This document shows, one piece after another, positions 1 to 8,658 of a stretch of 64,000 bases of DNA; position 1 is the stretch's first letter; every line of letters starts with the position of its first letter. The DNA is taken from positions 2,046,001-2,110,000 of the forward strand of contig NZ_NIWU01000001.1 of the NCBI RefSeq assembly GCF_002236105.1, written 5' to 3'. The notes under the pieces are model-generated. The model searched no databases, was not told where the DNA came from, and saw only the letters and a program-made list of their open reading frames with translations. Origin of the DNA: Pseudomonas umsongensis (GTDB lineage Bacteria; Pseudomonadota; Gammaproteobacteria; Pseudomonadales; Pseudomonadaceae). The translations under genes and the position numbers were made by a program.

Positions 1-527
1 TGTCCGGCACACACCTGCTGGAACGCCCGCAGCAGCTCATCGAGCAGACCCATGCCACGACGCACCGCCCAGCGGATGGTCAGCAGACTGACCACCAGGG
101 CCATCGCACACAGGCTGAGCAGTTGTTGCACGGAGTCCCAGACTTCGTCGATTTCATCCCGTGGATCAAGCGCAATCTGCACCCGTCGGCCATCCGCCAG
201 AGCGAGGATTCTGGCGCCATGACGCACTTCGGCGAACAGCAGGCGGCCCAGCCAGGCATCGAGCCCACTTTGCACGGCTAGCGGTGGCTGTTCCTCCGGC
301 CCCAGCCAGCGTACGCGGACGTGGCGCAGGCCTTGGGTCAGCCGCGGTTGCAGGCTGATCGGGTCACGTTCGGCGGTTTCGCTCAGGTACTCGACCACCG
401 CTTCGGCCGATTGCAGCTCACGTTCCACGTCCTGCAGCGCTTGATGCACCAACAACGTCATGCAAGCCAGGGTCACCAGCGCAAAAAAACCGCAGACCCA
501 CAGATTGATCCGCCACAGGGCTGACAT
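1..527 (-). CDS. Sensor histidine kinase, N-terminal part (PedS2/EraS-like), cut by the window edge
   Basis: The reading frame opens with ATG at 527 (MSALWRINLWVCGFF...) and stays open to base 1, so about 175 residues are visible and the kinase core lies outside. I see a membrane segment at about residues 7-28, a periplasmic region of about 110 residues, a second membrane segment at about 140-160, then a charged HAMP-like stretch. This is the layout of a membrane-bound sensor kinase. Together with the neighbouring pedA1A2CB genes it fits PedS2 (PP_2671 in P. putida) or EraS of P. aeruginosa, which control PQQ alcohol dehydrogenases. The start is 2 nt after the stop of the small upstream gene, so the two are probably co-translated. 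The family call is inferred from context, because no catalytic domain is in view. Confidence 0.7.
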   Translation of the reverse strand, partial: MSALWRINLWVCGFFALVTLACMTLLVHQALQDVERELQSAEAVVEYLSETAERDPISLQPRLTQGLRHVRVRWLGPEEQPPLAVQSGLDAWLGRLLFAEVRHGARILALADGRRVQIALDPRDEIDEVWDSVQQLLSLCAMALVVSLLTIRWAVRRGMGLLDELLRAFQQVCAG

Positions 528-529
528 GC

Positions 530-652
530 CTAGCGCCCCGGTGTCGCGGGCATGACCTGCAACGCCACGGGACGCGAGCCGTGGAGCCGGTCGACGCCGA
601 TCAGGGTCAGGATCAGCAAAAACGGCAGGAGCAGTGCCTTGACGATACGCAT
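530..652 (-). CDS. Small hydrophobic protein, 40 residues, upstream of the sensor kinase
   Basis: ATG at 652, TAG at 530-532. The product starts MRIVKALLLPFLLILTLIGV and ends ...QVMPATPGR, which is one hydrophobic N-terminal segment (signal peptide or membrane anchor) followed by about 20 polar residues. It ends 2 nt before the start of the sensor kinase and runs in the same direction, so it looks like the leader gene of that operon. I do not recognise a family. It could be a small accessory protein for the sensor or only a translated leader. A shared promoter-type palindrome lies at 717-734. Confidence 0.5.
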   Translation of the reverse strand: MRIVKALLLPFLLILTLIGVDRLHGSRPVALQVMPATPGR

Positions 653-716
653 GGTCAATCCCCTCCAGAGCAGTGGCCGTTGTTGATCATGCTAAAACCG
701 CGCCGCCCGGCGCGGG

Positions 717-734
717 CTACTACCTTGGTACTGG
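717..734. promoter_or_regulatory. Shared 18-bp palindromic site upstream of pedA1 (copy 1)
   Basis: CTACTACCTTGGTACTGG matches TTACTACTTTAGTACTGG at 4531-4548 in 15 of 18 bases. Its end is 75 nt before the pedA1 ATG; the second copy is 77 nt before its gene. The site also faces the divergent small gene and sensor kinase. A CTTGGTACT direct repeat occurs at 724 and 738. It is a candidate site for the LuxR-type regulators of this locus (AgmR or PedR2); the assignment is inferred. Confidence 0.5.
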
Positions 735-809
735 CTGCTTGGTACTTTCTGCATATTTCCCCGGCGGCATGGGCTTCCTATGCTGGCGCTACCTGTAATG
801 GAGTGCCCT

Positions 810-1994
810 ATGCGCCAGCTTGCCCCTTACGCCCTGATCTACCTGCTGGCGATTGCCTGCGCCGCCGGGCTGGTCACCCAAAGCCAGGCGGCGGACGCGC
901 CGTTGCAGGTACGGATCGGCTACCTGGGCTATCGCCCGGACCCTGGCCCGCTGCTGTCGAACGTCATCCCCGAACCCAGCGACGCCGGGTTGCGCGGCGC
1001 CGAACTGGCGATCACCGACAGCAACAGCACCGGGCGTTTTCTCAATCACGCCTACAGCCTGGTCAGCGCCAGTGTCGACAGTCCCGAAGCCTTGCTCAGC
1101 GCCGCAAAAAACCAGCACGACCAAGGCCTGCGCCTGTTCGTGGTGAACGCACCTGCCAGCAGCCTGCGCCAACTTAGTGCAGCGCTGCCCGATAGCCTTC
1201 TGTTCAATGCCGGCAGCCCCGACGACAGCCTGCGCAGCACCGATTGCTTGCCCAACGTGCTACACAGCCTGCCGAGCCGGGCGATGCTCGCCGACGCGTT
1301 GGCGCAATTTCTGGTAGTGCGCAAATGGCAGCGGGCGCTGCTGATCGTTGGCCCGACCGGCGACGATCAAGCCTATGCCGCGGCCCTGCGCCGCGCGGCC
1401 AAGCGCTTTGGCTTGCAACTGGTGGCGGAAAAACCCTGGAGCTTCGATAACGATCAACGGCGCAGCGCCCAGGCCGACATGCCGCTGTTCACCCAGACCG
1501 CCGAATACGACGTGGTGCTGGTGGCCGATGAGCGCGGTGATTTCGGTGAGTACGTGCCGTACCAGACCTGGTACCCGCGGCCGGTTGCCGGTACCCAGGG
1601 CCTGACCCCGGTGGGTTGGCACAAGACCGTGGAAACCTATGGCGCCGCACAACTACAGAAACGCTTCGAAGCCTTGGCCGGGCGCTGGATGAATGACCGT
1701 GACTTTGCGGCCTGGATCGCCGTGCGCAGCATCGCCAGCGCCGTCAGCAAGTCGCGGCAAACCGAGCCGATGGCCATCCGCGACCTGGAAATCAGCGATC
1801 AATTGCCGCTGGACGGTTTCAAGGGACGCAAGCTCAGTTACCGCCCGTGGAACGGCCAACTGCGCCAACCGATTCCGATCGTGCAGCCGCGGGCCCTGGT
1901 CAGCACCTCACCCCAGGACGGCTTCCTGCACCCCTTCAACGAGATGGACAGCCTGGGTTACGACAAGCCCGAGGTCAGTTGCCGCTTTCCCTGA
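810..1994 (+). CDS. pedA1: ABC transporter periplasmic substrate-binding protein PedA1 (PQQ/rare-earth associated)
   Basis: 394 residues from ATG 810. This start has GGAG 6 nt upstream and gives a clean signal peptide (MRQLAPYALIYLLAIACAAG) cut near SQAADA; an earlier start at 780 would spoil it. The mature part has the two-lobe type I periplasmic binding fold of branched-chain amino-acid binding proteins (RIGYLGYRPD near the N-terminus, RALLIVGPTGDD mid-protein). It matches the binding-protein family found beside PQQ alcohol dehydrogenases. In P. putida KT2440 the equivalent PedA1A2BC system is needed for growth that depends on rare-earth elements with PedH. It is the first gene of a tight cluster with pedA2, pedC and pedB. 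The ligand is inferred, not visible. Confidence 0.75.
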   Translation: MRQLAPYALIYLLAIACAAGLVTQSQAADAPLQVRIGYLGYRPDPGPLLSNVIPEPSDAGLRGAELAITDSNSTGRFLNHAYSLVSASVDSPEALLSAAKNQHDQGLRLFVVNAPASSLRQLSAALPDSLLFNAGSPDDSLRSTDCLPNVLHSLPSRAMLADALAQFLVVRKWQRALLIVGPTGDDQAYAAALRRAAKRFGLQLVAEKPWSFDNDQRRSAQADMPLFTQTAEYDVVLVADERGDFGEYVPYQTWYPRPVAGTQGLTPVGWHKTVETYGAAQLQKRFEALAGRWMNDRDFAAWIAVRSIASAVSKSRQTEPMAIRDLEISDQLPLDGFKGRKLSYRPWNGQLRQPIPIVQPRALVSTSPQDGFLHPFNEMDSLGYDKPEVSCRFP

Positions 1995-2022
1995 ATACAA
2001 CAACTACAACAAGGAAACTGCC

Positions 2023-2982
2023 ATGCGCCGCACTCTGATTTCCTGCGCCCTGCTGCTCGCCACGGGCCATGCCGCCGCCAGCACCGCCTGGGTCTCCAAT
2101 GAAAAGGACAACAGCCTGAGCCTGATCGACATGCAGACCCTGCAAGTCACCGACACCCTCGCTGTCGGCCAGCGCCCCCGTGGCCTGTTGCTGTCCCATG
2201 ACAACAAGTTGCTGTACATCTGCGCCAGCGACTCGGACCGGGTCCAGGTGATGGACGTGGCCACCCGCAAGATCATCAAGGAACTGCCCTCGGGTAAAGA
2301 CCCCGAGCAATTCGCCCTGCACCCTAACAATCGCTGGCTGTACGTCTCCAACGAAGACGATGCGCTGGTCACGGTGATCGACACCGAGACGTCCAAGGTC
2401 CTCGGGCAGATCAACGTCGGTGTCGAGCCTGAAGGCATGGCCGTCAGCCCTGACGGCAAGTGGGCGGTCAACACCAGCGAAACCACCAACATGCTGCACT
2501 GGATCGACACCAGCACCCAGACCCTGGCCGACAGCACGCTGGTGGATCAAAGGCCGCGCTTCGTCGAATTCAACAACGACGGTTCGCAGCTCTGGGCCTC
2601 GGCGGAGATCGGTGGCACGGTGACGATTCTCGACGTCGCCCACCGCAACATCCTCAAGACCCTGAACTTCCAGATCAAGGGCGTGCACCCGGACAAAGTG
2701 CAGCCGGTGGGCATCAAGCTCAGCGCCGACGGCAAGTACGCCTTCGTTGCCCTGGGCCCGGCCAACCACGTGGCGGTCGTCGACGCCAAGACTTTCGAGA
2801 TCCTCGATTACCTGCTGGTGGGCCGACGTGTCTGGCAACTGGCTTTCACCCCCGATCAAAAGCAGTTGCTCGCCACCAATGGCGTCAGCGGCGATGTCTC
2901 GGTGATCGATGTCGACAACCTCAAGGTCAGCAAATCGGTGAAGGTCGGACGTTATCCCTGGGGCGTGGTGGTGACCCCATGA
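2023..2982 (+). CDS. pedA2: Periplasmic YVTN beta-propeller protein PedA2
   Basis: 319 residues from ATG 2023, with AAGGAAA upstream. The signal peptide is MRRTLISCALLLATGHAAAS, followed by repeated YVTN-type blades (VTVIDTETSKVLGQINVGVEPEG, VAVVDAKTFEILDYLLVGRR and others) of about 40 residues, enough for a seven-bladed propeller. An open frame extends further upstream, but it overlaps pedA1 in another frame and lacks a signal peptide. The TGA stop overlaps the ATG of pedC (ATGA), so the two are translationally coupled. The family is the PQQ-ABC repeat protein found in alcohol-oxidation clusters. It probably acts with PedA1 as a second periplasmic component of the transporter. Confidence 0.8.
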   Translation: MRRTLISCALLLATGHAAASTAWVSNEKDNSLSLIDMQTLQVTDTLAVGQRPRGLLLSHDNKLLYICASDSDRVQVMDVATRKIIKELPSGKDPEQFALHPNNRWLYVSNEDDALVTVIDTETSKVLGQINVGVEPEGMAVSPDGKWAVNTSETTNMLHWIDTSTQTLADSTLVDQRPRFVEFNNDGSQLWASAEIGGTVTILDVAHRNILKTLNFQIKGVHPDKVQPVGIKLSADGKYAFVALGPANHVAVVDAKTFEILDYLLVGRRVWQLAFTPDQKQLLATNGVSGDVSVIDVDNLKVSKSVKVGRYPWGVVVTP

Positions 2983-3710
2983 ACGCCCTGGAAGTCAGCG
3001 ACCTGAGTTTTGCCTACGGGCCTCGGGAGGCCTTGCGCCAGGTGAATTTCAGCCTCGCACCCGGGCGTTTCGCCGCGCTGCTGGGGCCTAACGGCGCCGG
3101 CAAATCAACCCTGATCGCTTTGCTCACCCGCCTCTATGACCTGCAGCACGGCGATATCCGGGTCGGCGGCTGTTCATTGCGCAGCGCCCCGCGTCCGGCG
3201 CTGAAACAGCTGGGTGTGGTGTTCCAGCAAAGCACCCTGGACCTGGACCTGAGCGTCGAGCAGAACCTGCGTTTTCACGCCGCGCTGCATGGCTTGTCCC
3301 GCCGCGAGACCGGCTTGCGGGTCGATGCGGAACTGGCTCGCCAGGCCCTGGACGAGCGCCGTGGCGAACGGGTGCGCGAACTCAATGGCGGCCATCGCCG
3401 CCGGGTGGAAATCGCCCGCGCGCTGTTGCATGAACCGCGTCTGTTGCTGCTCGACGAAGCCAGCGTCGGCCTCGATCCGGCCAGTCGCCTGGCGCTCAAC
3501 CTGCACATTCGCACGCTGTGCCACGAGCAGCACATCAGCGTGCTCTGGACCACTCATCTGCTCGACGAAGTGCAGCCCGGCGATGACTTGTTGATCCTTC
3601 ACCAGGGCCGCCTGGTAGCCAGCGGACAGGCCGACGCACTGAGCCTGGAATACGGTGGCGACCTGGGCTCGGCCTTCACTCGCCTGACCACTCCAGGAGC
3701 TGCCCAATGA
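2979..3710 (+). CDS. pedC: ABC transporter ATP-binding protein PedC
   Basis: 243 residues. The start overlaps the pedA2 stop by 4 nt. The Walker A motif GPNGAGKST is at residues 36-44, the Q-loop (VFQQST) at about 81-86, Walker B LLLLDE at about 155-160 and the switch histidine in TTHLLDE at 193. The ABC signature reads LNGGH (135-139) instead of LSGGQ, a mild deviation that ABC-2 type ATPases tolerate. The stop overlaps the start of the permease pedB. It is the cytoplasmic ATPase of the PQQ-associated ABC system. Confidence 0.85.
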   Translation: MNALEVSDLSFAYGPREALRQVNFSLAPGRFAALLGPNGAGKSTLIALLTRLYDLQHGDIRVGGCSLRSAPRPALKQLGVVFQQSTLDLDLSVEQNLRFHAALHGLSRRETGLRVDAELARQALDERRGERVRELNGGHRRRVEIARALLHEPRLLLLDEASVGLDPASRLALNLHIRTLCHEQHISVLWTTHLLDEVQPGDDLLILHQGRLVASGQADALSLEYGGDLGSAFTRLTTPGAAQ

Positions 3711-4498
3711 ACGCCTACTGGCAATGCTTGCGCGGTATCGTCCTGCGCGAGTGGCTGCGCTTCGTACTGCAACGCACGCGGTTTCTCAGCGCCCTGGTGC
3801 GGCCGTTGCTGTGGTTATTGGTGTTCGCCGCGGGGTTTCGCGCGGCACTGGGAATCGCCATCATCGAACCCTACGACACCTACATTCCGTATGAGGTCTA
3901 CATCATCCCGGGACTGGCCTGCATGATCCTGCTGTTCAACGGCATGCAAGGGTCACTGTCGATGGTCTATGACCGCGAGATGGGCAGCATGCGCGTACTG
4001 CTTACCAGCCCCCTGCCCCGAACCTTCCTGCTGTGCAGCAAGCTGCTGGCCACCTCGCTGATCTCGCTGCTGCAGGTCTATGCCTTCCTGGCGATCGCCT
4101 GGCTCTACGGCGTGCGACCGCCAGCCATGGGTTTGCTGGTTGCCCTGCCGGCGCTGTTGCTGGTGGCGTTGATGCTCAGCGCACTGGGCCTGTTGCTGTC
4201 GAACGCGATCCGCCAGTTGGAGAACTTCGCCGGGGTAATGAACTTCGTGATCTTCCCGCTGTTTTTCCTGTCTTCGGCGCTGTATCCGCTGTGGAAAATG
4301 CGCGAAGCCAGCGAGTGGTTGTACTGGCTATGCGCGGTGAACCCGTTCAGCCATGCGGTGGAACTGGTGCGCTTTGCCTTGTACGAACGATTCAATCCGC
4401 TGGCGCTGGCGGTGTGCGTAGGGTTGACCCTGCTGTTCGCCCTGCTCGCCGTGCTCACCTTCAACCCACAACACGCGGCCCTGCGCAAATCCAGCTGA
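3707..4498 (+). CDS. pedB: ABC-2 type permease PedB
   Basis: 263 residues, start overlapping the pedC stop (ATGA). The protein is very hydrophobic with about six membrane segments, including LVRPLLWLLVFAAGF near residue 31 and VIFPLFFLSSALYPLW near residue 182, typical of the ABC-2 permease family usually linked to export. It is the last gene of the pedA1A2CB unit. A binding protein paired with an export-type permease is an unusual mix, and the direction of transport is not settled by the sequence. Confidence 0.85.
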   Translation: MNAYWQCLRGIVLREWLRFVLQRTRFLSALVRPLLWLLVFAAGFRAALGIAIIEPYDTYIPYEVYIIPGLACMILLFNGMQGSLSMVYDREMGSMRVLLTSPLPRTFLLCSKLLATSLISLLQVYAFLAIAWLYGVRPPAMGLLVALPALLLVALMLSALGLLLSNAIRQLENFAGVMNFVIFPLFFLSSALYPLWKMREASEWLYWLCAVNPFSHAVELVRFALYERFNPLALAVCVGLTLLFALLAVLTFNPQHAALRKSS

Positions 4499-4530
4499 CA
4501 CTCCCTGATCATCCCCTCGCCACAGAAAAC

Positions 4531-4548
4531 TTACTACTTTAGTACTGG
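4531..4548. promoter_or_regulatory. Shared 18-bp palindromic site (copy 2) upstream of the CXXXCW gene
   Basis: TTACTACTTTAGTACTGG contains TACTA-CTT-TAGTA and matches the site at 717-734 in 15 of 18 bases. It ends 77 nt before the ATG at 4626, nearly the same distance as copy 1 from pedA1. It marks a second promoter after pedB. Confidence 0.5.
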
Positions 4549-4625
4549 TTTTACCTGTCTATCGTCGCATTCCCAACGCAGCGCGACTGGCATGTAATGG
4601 GTTCATAACTATAAGGACCTACCCC

Positions 4626-5183
4626 ATGCCGCGTGCCCGACGTCACCTGTTGCGTCCCACACTCGCTGCGTTGTCGCTGAGCCTGTGGCTGGGCGGTGTA
4701 CACGCCCAAACCCCGCTGTTTTCCCATGACGGCTATCGCATCGACCTGTACCGCAGCCCTACGCCGGACGTGATGCAGGACGCGACCATCATCGATACAC
4801 CCATCCTGCAAAATCTGCTTGAACAGGACCCGCGCCCGGTGCTGATCGACGTCTACCGCCGCCAATGGCTGCAAGGCCGCTTCATCGAAGACCAACTCCA
4901 CGAAAACCTGCCCGGCAGCCATTGGCTGGCCAACACGGGCGACGGTGAGCTGACGCCGCAGTGGCAGGCGTATTTCGCTGACAACCTGAAAAAACTGACG
5001 GCCGGCAACCCGACGCAACCGCTGGTCTTCTACTGCCGCTCCGATTGCTGGTTGAGCTGGAATGCGGTCAAACGCGCGGCCAGCCTGGGCTATAAATCAC
5101 TGTATTGGTATCGCGATGGCCTCGACGCCTGGCAGGCTGCCAGGCTACCGGTCACGCCAGCCCAGCCCGAACCCTTTCCCTGA
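4626..5183 (+). CDS. PQQ-dependent catabolism-associated rhodanese-like protein with Cys-X3-Cys-Trp motif
   Basis: 185 residues, ATG 4626 with AAGGACC upstream. It has a signal peptide ending near VHAQ (residue 28), so it is periplasmic. The C-terminal half is rhodanese-like and carries VFYCRSDCWLSWNAVKRA, the hallmark of the PQQ-associated CXXCW family (here three residues lie between the cysteines). Family members occur beside the PQQ alcohol-dehydrogenase ABC genes; a redox or cofactor role is proposed but unproven. It has its own promoter region (4499-4625) with the shared palindrome. Confidence 0.8.
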   Translation: MPRARRHLLRPTLAALSLSLWLGGVHAQTPLFSHDGYRIDLYRSPTPDVMQDATIIDTPILQNLLEQDPRPVLIDVYRRQWLQGRFIEDQLHENLPGSHWLANTGDGELTPQWQAYFADNLKKLTAGNPTQPLVFYCRSDCWLSWNAVKRAASLGYKSLYWYRDGLDAWQAARLPVTPAQPEPFP

Positions 5184-5239
5184 GCTTTACGCGTGCGTGT
5201 TGTTGCCACACCATAATCAAAATAATGAGGTGAAAGGCC

Positions 5240-5905
5240 ATGTACAAAATTCTGATTGCCGACGATCACCCGCTGTTTCGCGAAGCCATACACAACGTCA
5301 TCAGCGATGGCTTTGCCGGTAGCGAGGTGATGGAGACCGCCGACCTCGACAGTGCCCTCGCGCTGACCCAGGAACACGATGACCTGGACCTTATCCTGCT
5401 CGACCTGAACATGCCCGGCATGCACGGGCTCAATGGCCTGATCAACCTGCGCAACGAAGCGCCAACCATTCCCGTGGTCATCGTCTCCGCCGAGCAGGAC
5501 AAACAGATCGTCCTGCAAGCCATCACTTACGGCGCGGTGGGTTTCATCACCAAATCCTCGCCCCGTGCGCAGATGACCGAAGCGATCCAGCAGATCCTCA
5601 ACGGCAATGTCTACCTGCCGCCGGACATCATCCGCACCGCAAAAAGCAGCACGCACCGGCGGATGAACGATGCCCCGAGCTTCCCGCCGGAACTGCTCCA
5701 GGCCCTGACCCGCAAGCAACTGCAGGTCCTGGAGCGCATGACCAAGGGCGAATCGAACAAACAGATCGCCTATACCCTGGAAATCGCCGAAACCACGGTG
5801 AAGGCCCACGTCTCGGCGATCCTGCGCAAGCTCAACGTGCACAACCGCGTGCAGGCGATCCTGAGTGCCGGGGATATCGATTTCGGATCTTATCTGCGCC
5901 GGTGA
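5240..5905 (+). CDS. agmR: LuxR/NarL-type response regulator AgmR (ErbR, PedR1-like)
   Basis: 221 residues, with a strong ribosome site (GAGGTGAAAGG). A receiver domain spans residues 1-120, with acidic residues ADD (7-9), phospho-acceptor D55 in LLDLNMPG and K108 in ITKSS. A LuxR-type helix-turn-helix spans about 155-215 ([25 protein letters not shown]). The position between the ped ABC genes and the NahK-like kinase matches AgmR (PP_2665) of P. putida and ErbR of P. aeruginosa, regulators of PQQ-dependent ethanol oxidation. It is a plausible binder of the two palindromes at 717 and 4531. Confidence 0.8.
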   Translation: MYKILIADDHPLFREAIHNVISDGFAGSEVMETADLDSALALTQEHDDLDLILLDLNMPGMHGLNGLINLRNEAPTIPVVIVSAEQDKQIVLQAITYGAVGFITKSSPRAQMTEAIQQILNGNVYLPPDIIRTAKSSTHRRMNDAPSFPPELLQALTRKQLQVLERMTKGESNKQIAYTLEIAETTVKAHVSAILRKLNVHNRVQAILSAGDIDFGSYLRR

Positions 5906-5908
5906 CCT

Positions 5909-6019
5909 GATCGTTCCCACGCTCTGCGTGGGAACGCCTCAACGGACGCTCCGCGTTCGGCTCTTAAAGGGACGCGGAGCGTCCCGGGCTGCATTCCCAC
6001 GCAGAGCGTGGGAACGATC
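5909..6019. repeat. Large REP-type inverted repeat between convergent genes
   Basis: It begins GATCGTTCCCACGCTCTGCG and ends with the exact inverse. A nested GGACGCTCC/GGACGCGGAGCGTCC palindrome lies inside. It sits between the convergent agmR and nahK genes, where it may act as a two-way terminator. Relatives occur inside the giant palindromes at 33.8 and 45.1 kb. Confidence 0.85.
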
Positions 6020-6024
6020 AGACC

Positions 6025-8658
6025 TCAAGGCCTGGCGAGCAGATGACTCATCGCCGCCTTCAGCTTCATCGGCCGCACCGGTTTGTGCATCAGGGTATGG
6101 CCCAGTTCGCGGATCTGCTGTTTGAGTTCATTGCTGTAGTTGGCGGTGATCATCATGGCCGGGATCGCACAAGCGCGGCGAGCATTGATCCGCGCGACGG
6201 CATCGACGCCGTTCTGGTCATTGTCCAGGTGATAGTCGGCAATCAACAGGTCGGCGCCGGCATGGTAGTTGTCCACCTGCCGTGCCAAGTCCTCTTCCGA
6301 CAATGCCGTCACCACGCGACACCCCCATCCTTCCAGCAACGTGCGCATCCCGGCGCAAATGGTCGCGTCGTTGTCCAGCACCCAGACCCGCGCGCCGCGC
6401 AGCCGTTCGAGCATCGGCTCGCTCATCAGCAGGTTCGGCAATGGCTTGGGTGCGGTGGCGCTGATCGGCACTTCCACTGAAAACATCGAGCCCCGGCCAG
6501 GCCACGAACGCACGTGAATGCGGTGGCCGAGAATGCCGGCGATTTTCTCGACAATCGCCAAGCCAAGGCCCAGGCCACGGTCCTGATCCGGGCGTTGCAC
6601 ATCACCGCGCTTGAACTCCTGGAAGATTTCTTCCAGGCGATTTTCAGCGATGCCCATCCCGCTGTCCCAGACCTGAATCGACAGGCTTTGCTCATGACGC
6701 CGACAACCCAGCACCACGCGACCGCTGTAGGTATAACGAATAGCGTTGCTCAACAGATTGCGCAGGATGCGCGCCAGCAACTGGATGTCGCTGCGTACCA
6801 GGGCCGAACAGGCGATGAAATGCAGTTGCAGGCCTTCGCTGCGCGCCACCTGGGTGTATTCGGCGGCGAGGTTTTCCAGCAGTTCGCTCAAGGCGAACGG
6901 CGCAACATCGGCCTTGATCACACCGGCATCGAGCTTGGAAATATCCACCAGGGTGCCCAACAGGCTCTCCACATCTTCCAGTGAGTTGCTGACATTGCGC
7001 ACCAGGTTCTCGTTGGCAATCGGCTCGCGTCGCTCCAGCAAGGCACTGGTGAACAACCGCGCGGCATTCAGCGGTTGCAGCAGGTCGTGACTGACGGCGG
7101 CGAGAAACTTGGTTTTCGACAGGTTGGCCTGTTCCGCTTCCAGCTTGGCCTCACGCAAGCGTGATTCGACCCGGCGGCGTTCTTCGATTTCGCGCAGCAA
7201 CTGGTCGTTGAGATGGGTCAGTTCGGCGGTGCGCTCACGCACACGCAGTTCGAGATTCTGATAAGCCTGGTGCAGCGCCTCGGCGGTACGGCGGCGCTCG
7301 GTGATGTCGCGGATCAACACGAAGATCCCCACCACCTCGCCGCTGGCCAGGCGATTGGGCACATAGGAGCGCAACATGTAGCGCTCCTGGTTGTTGACGT
7401 TGGTCTCGGCGAATTCGAAGGTCACGCTCTCCCCGGCCAGCGCTCGGGCCACGTAGGACTCCAGGCGCTGGTAATGCTGCTCGCTGTGCACTTCGCGCAG
7501 GCTCTGGCCGAGCATCACGCCGCGCGGCCAGCAGTACCATTCTTCGTAGACCTTATTGGTGAACTCGTAGACCAGATCGGCATTGAGGTAGGCGATCAAT
7601 GCCGGCACATGGTCGGTGATCAAGCGAATCCAGCGCTCGCTTTCGCTCAGGGCTTCGGCGTGCTGGTAGCGCTCGGTGATGTCGGTGAAGGTGTTGACGA
7701 AACCGCCGGTGGGCAACGGATGGGTGCGGATTTCCAGGACCCGGCCGTCGCACAGGCGCTGTTCGCACTCCTGCACGGGGCGCCCATTCGGACCGCGACT
7801 GGCCGGGGTGAGCAGGGTCAGTTCGCTGTCGGCTATGACTTCGGCAAAGGGCCGATGGGCGGCCACCGGTGCCAAGCCGCTGAGCTCGAGGAAGCGCCGG
7901 TTCCACAGTTCGAGAATGCCCTCGGCATTGACCATCGCCACCCCTTGGGACAGGTTGTCGACCGCCCGTTGCAGCAAGTGCGACTTCTGCGCCACCGCCT
8001 GTTCCCGGCGCACGGTCTCGCTGAGCTTGACGTCGGTGATGTCGGTAAACAGGATCACCCGCCCACCTTCCTGGGTCGGCCGTTCGCTGACTTGCAGCCA
8101 GCGACCGTCCTGCAGGCGGTACAGCAGGTTTTCGTCGGCATGCCCGCGAGGCTCTTCGGTAAACAACCCGTTGCTCTGCATCAGGCGCTTGACCTCGGTC
8201 AAACGCATGCCGGCATTGATCCGTACCCGGCTGTTGCTCCAGAACGCCTTGAAGCGGCTGTTGAACAGGACAATGCGCTGCTCGGCATCGAACAGCACGA
8301 AGGCATCGGAAATGCTCTCGATGGCATCGATCAGGTGTTGATGGGCCGTTTCGGCACGCAGGCGCGCGTCGCTGAGCAAATGATTGCCCGCCTTGAGTTC
8401 GGCCATGGCCTGGTTCAAGGCATCGGTGCGTTCACGCACCTGCTCGGCCAGCACCACCGAATGCTGGAAGGCTGCGTACGGATCGTTGCCGCGGGTGATG
8501 CCGGACTCGATGCGTTCGATCAGCGCCGCATTGATGCGTTGCAGTTTCTGATTGTCGTTTTGCAGGACGGCGATTTGCGCCCGCAGTTCAGCGCTGTCCA
8601 CGGGACCGGCCGCGTGCAATGGCAACGCCGGTGAAGGTCTGGTTGATGTGCATGCCAT
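6025..8658 (-). CDS. nahK: Hybrid sensor histidine kinase with PAS domains, NahK/ErcS'-like
   Basis: 877 residues from ATG 8658, which has GGAG 9 nt upstream. No membrane segments, so cytoplasmic. Order: N-terminal coiled coil (about 20-105), three PAS-type domains (about 110-465), a second coiled coil, HisKA with His524 in SHDLLQPLNAAR, HATPase (LLSNAIRYT, DSGMGIAENR, GLGLGLAIV), and a C-terminal receiver (about 760-877) with the acceptor Asp in LLIADYH. The architecture and the adjacent FIST gene match P. aeruginosa PA1976 (NahK/ErcS'), which works in phosphorelay control of biofilm dispersal and PQQ alcohol oxidation. The start lies 71 nt inside nosP; a GTG near residue 20 is an alternative with a poor ribosome site. 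Confidence 0.8.
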   Translation of the reverse strand: MACTSTRPSPALPLHAAGPVDSAELRAQIAVLQNDNQKLQRINAALIERIESGITRGNDPYAAFQHSVVLAEQVRERTDALNQAMAELKAGNHLLSDARLRAETAHQHLIDAIESISDAFVLFDAEQRIVLFNSRFKAFWSNSRVRINAGMRLTEVKRLMQSNGLFTEEPRGHADENLLYRLQDGRWLQVSERPTQEGGRVILFTDITDVKLSETVRREQAVAQKSHLLQRAVDNLSQGVAMVNAEGILELWNRRFLELSGLAPVAAHRPFAEVIADSELTLLTPASRGPNGRPVQECEQRLCDGRVLEIRTHPLPTGGFVNTFTDITERYQHAEALSESERWIRLITDHVPALIAYLNADLVYEFTNKVYEEWYCWPRGVMLGQSLREVHSEQHYQRLESYVARALAGESVTFEFAETNVNNQERYMLRSYVPNRLASGEVVGIFVLIRDITERRRTAEALHQAYQNLELRVRERTAELTHLNDQLLREIEERRRVESRLREAKLEAEQANLSKTKFLAAVSHDLLQPLNAARLFTSALLERREPIANENLVRNVSNSLEDVESLLGTLVDISKLDAGVIKADVAPFALSELLENLAAEYTQVARSEGLQLHFIACSALVRSDIQLLARILRNLLSNAIRYTYSGRVVLGCRRHEQSLSIQVWDSGMGIAENRLEEIFQEFKRGDVQRPDQDRGLGLGLAIVEKIAGILGHRIHVRSWPGRGSMFSVEVPISATAPKPLPNLLMSEPMLERLRGARVWVLDNDATICAGMRTLLEGWGCRVVTALSEEDLARQVDNYHAGADLLIADYHLDNDQNGVDAVARINARRACAIPAMMITANYSNELKQQIRELGHTLMHKPVRPMKLKAAMSHLLARP

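Noticed and set aside
581..1177. Open frame on the plus strand overlapping pedA1
   Set aside because: Different frame from pedA1, begins inside the minus-strand small gene and lacks a signal peptide or any known pattern.
7213..8634. Long open frame on the plus strand opposite the nahK-like kinase
   Set aside because: High-GC antisense shadow. No ribosome site, no recognisable fold, and the kinase on the other strand has clear domains.
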